Assembly (NCBI GenBank): GCA_051530055.1 | Contig: CM121342.1 | Location: 8,680,001 to 8,744,000, forward strand | Direction of reading: 5' to 3' | Source of the DNA: Neoechinorhynchus agilis | Lineage: Eukaryota > Acanthocephala | Length of the DNA stretch: 64,000 bases | Part shown: one piece after another, positions 61,794-64,000 of the stretch | How positions within the stretch are numbered: position 1 is the stretch's first letter | How the letters are laid out: every line of letters starts with the position of its first letter | Notes under the pieces: model-generated | What the model saw: the letters and a program-made list of their open reading frames with translations, nothing else | Databases searched by the model: none | Told to the model about the DNA's origin: nothing | Position numbers and translations under genes: made by a program

Positions 61794-64000
61794 AGGTGTC
61801 GGATTCCAGGATCACTGTCAACAAATGCTTGAAGCAAGACAGTTATCACATGCCCACTTTCGATGACATAGTGCACAGATTAGGAGGTGGCACGAAATAC
61901 TCCACCATCGATTTGTCAGATGCCTACCTACAGTTAGAGGTTTGCATAAGACCACCGAAAGTTCTTAAACATAACGACACCATGGGGATTGTGCAGTTAC
62001 CGAAGGATGCCATTTGGCCTGAGCTGCACACCTCAGATATTCCGAAAATTTATTTACAATTTATTGGCAAACATCCCGAGTACCGGTGCATACCTGGACG
62101 ATATAATTGTCACCGGAAAAGACGATGTCGAACATTTGGAGAATTTGAAGACAGTCTTCGAGCGATTGGAAAAAGCAGGTATAGGCGTCCGAAGGGGCAA
62201 ATACAAATTCATGCAATCCCAGGTCCGATATTTGGGACACACGCTTCAAGATAACAAGATAAGACCACAAAAAGAGAAGGTGGAAACGATCACCGAAGCG
62301 CGTGTCCCGCGCAATAAAAAAGAATTAAAATCGTTCTTGGGCGTGGTTAACTACCTGGAAAGATTCATTCCCCGGTTACAGAATCAATGCAGAGCCCTGT
62401 ATGAGTTGCTGAGACAAGGAATTCCCTGGAAATGGAGCAGGCAGAAGAAAGACAGTTTCGAGCAAGTAAAGGATGCGGTGCGAAACCACAAGGTTTTGGT
62501 ACCTTTGGAAATGAAAAGAAATATTGTGCTGACATGCGACGTGAGTGAAGACGGAATTTGAGCGGTATTCTTTCACTAAAGGGAAGACGGCGCCAAAGAA
62601 CCGATCATGTTCGAGTCCCGAACATTGATTCCAGCGGAAAAGAAATATGCGACCATCGAGAAGGAAGCGTGCGGTGAAGAGGTGCCACCAGTTCCTATAT
62701 GGCCATCGATTTATCTTGCAGACGGATCACAAGCCTCTGCAACACATCTTCGAAACAAACGAGACCTGTAAAGATGACGAAGAACCGACTTGTGCGCTGG
62801 GGATTTCTTGAACCAATACGATTTCGAAATCGAGTACGTTCAATTGGCCGAGAACAAATATGCCGATTTCCTGTCCAGATTTCCAATGAATCCACCAAAG
62901 CATAGATACTCAGAAGAAGAGGAGATAATGCTGCGATTAGTACAGAAGGAGAAAGCTGAAGCTTGCGGAATGACCAAGCCAAGATTAAAATCGGAGTCGA
63001 TGAAAGATCTTCAGCTGACATCGGGCGGCCTAAGACGGTACTTGAGATGGACAAGCCGTTCGCGGCAAGGGCAGACGAACTGTCAATGGAAAATGATATT
63101 GAAAATGATCATTCCATTGAAACTGCGAAAAAGTGTAATGAATATTCTACACAATGGACACCCAGGGATCGAAGCGACGAAATCAACATGCCGGTTTTAC
63201 GTATGGTGGCCAGGCATAGAGTAGGACATCCGACGCAAGGTAGCGAGTTGCGATCGTTTCTACCACCCATCAGAAGTCTGGGAACGCGTACATATCGACC
63301 AGGCGGGGCCAATAAACTCAAAGATGTTCTTAGTTTTGGCGGACGCCAGGAGCAAGTGGCCCAAGGTCTGGCATTACAACACGTGCCAAATATCTGCTGA
63401 AATGGTAATTGACCGGATGAGAGAGGTGTTTGCCCGATTCGGAATGCCAAAGAAAATCGTTAGTGATAATGGACCACAATTTATGGCACGCCAATTTACC
63501 GAGTTTTACGAAGAAAACGGCATCGAGGCGATTAAAGCGAGTCCTTATCACCCACAAACGAATGGGCTGGTGGAACGTTTTATTGGCACATTAAAAAGAC
63601 GAGGAATGACGAGTGCATCAACGGATACCCGGAAAGTACTGAACGAATTCTTGCAAACATATAGAAACATCCCTCATGCAATCACAGGAAAGGCCCCCGC
63701 GGAAATACTGTTAGGAAGAACATTGAACACTGTGTCCGATAACCTCAGACTGGAGATCGAGGAAACTGTAAAGGACCAATCAACTCGAAGGCAGATTCAC
63801 AGACCTGTGGGGAATTATCGCGAATTCGAGAAAGGCAATCAGGTTTGATGGAAACAAGGAAGAGAAGGAGAATGGAGATAGGGAATCGTAGAACGAAGAT
63901 CAGGACCGGTATCGTACAAAATCGCAGACCAAAATGGAACTCAAAATAGGACTCATGGGAATTTTGTTAGACGAAGAGACCATCACGAAGAAAATGAGCG
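61794..64000 (+). mobile_element. Second Ty3/gypsy fossil (RT, RNase H, integrase), plus strand, runs off the window
   Basis: Plus-strand pol parts: reverse transcriptase from about 61798 (HMPTFDDIV, STIDLSDAYLQ, YLDDIIVTG, FLGVVNYLERF), RNase H (62480-62930) and integrase (63110-63848; ILHNGHPGIEAT, KIVSDNGPQFMARQF, SPYHPQTNGLVERFIG). It differs in wording from the minus-strand copy, so it is another lineage. It starts abruptly inside RT next to the other copy; no LTR is visible. It is broken in several places. Confidence 0.93.

Overview
The window comes from an AT-rich eukaryotic genome, most likely an invertebrate animal. Host genes are small and split by short introns (48-61 nt are common). 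Several start codons sit a few bases after a pyrimidine-rich AG acceptor, as expected for 5' UTR introns or spliced-leader addition. Large gene-poor tracts are filled with satellites, foldback elements, retroelements and virus-like fossils. A nematode is my best guess, but nothing here proves it.

Layout: 1-5.3 kb holds a decayed LINE reverse transcriptase and a cytochrome b561 gene. 5.3-18 kb holds a Q/N-rich gene (minus strand), an ~825-bp direct repeat flanking a secreted-protein gene and Cys-rich relics, and a foldback repeat. 18-25.4 kb carries NDOR1 (cytosolic Fe-S assembly diflavin reductase) and a plasma-membrane Ca2+-ATPase on the plus strand. 25.6-34.4 kb carries a MITE-like foldback, a small secreted-protein ORF, a 137-bp tandem array, the mRNA capping enzyme (minus) and a small unknown gene (minus). 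35.0-41.3 kb is a 19-copy ~336-bp satellite. 41.9-48.7 kb is a nest of fossils: an inverted pair of Penelope-like element copies with hammerhead-ribozyme ends, lying inside a virus-like (perhaps toti-like capsid) gene relic, then a Ty3/gypsy fragment. 50-51.2 kb is a zinc-ribbon protein gene. 53.3-57.9 kb is a degenerate ABCC (MRP) transporter gene (minus). 59.7-64 kb holds two Ty3/gypsy fossils abutting head to head.

The most unusual signal is in the host introns. In cytochrome b561, NDOR1, PMCA and a small unknown gene, homology or reading frame requires removal of short segments (24-61 nt) that do not fit GT-AG. Most have 4-8 nt direct repeats at the two edges, and all have an inverted repeat inside that would pair the two halves. 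They coexist with ordinary GT-AG introns in the same gene (PMCA) and in the ABCC gene. This resembles the hairpin-forming non-conventional introns described in euglenids and in the tunicate Fritillaria, or newly inserted introner-like elements with target duplications.

A second notable point is the capping enzyme: its guanylyltransferase half looks intact, while the triphosphatase P-loop lacks the family's arginine.
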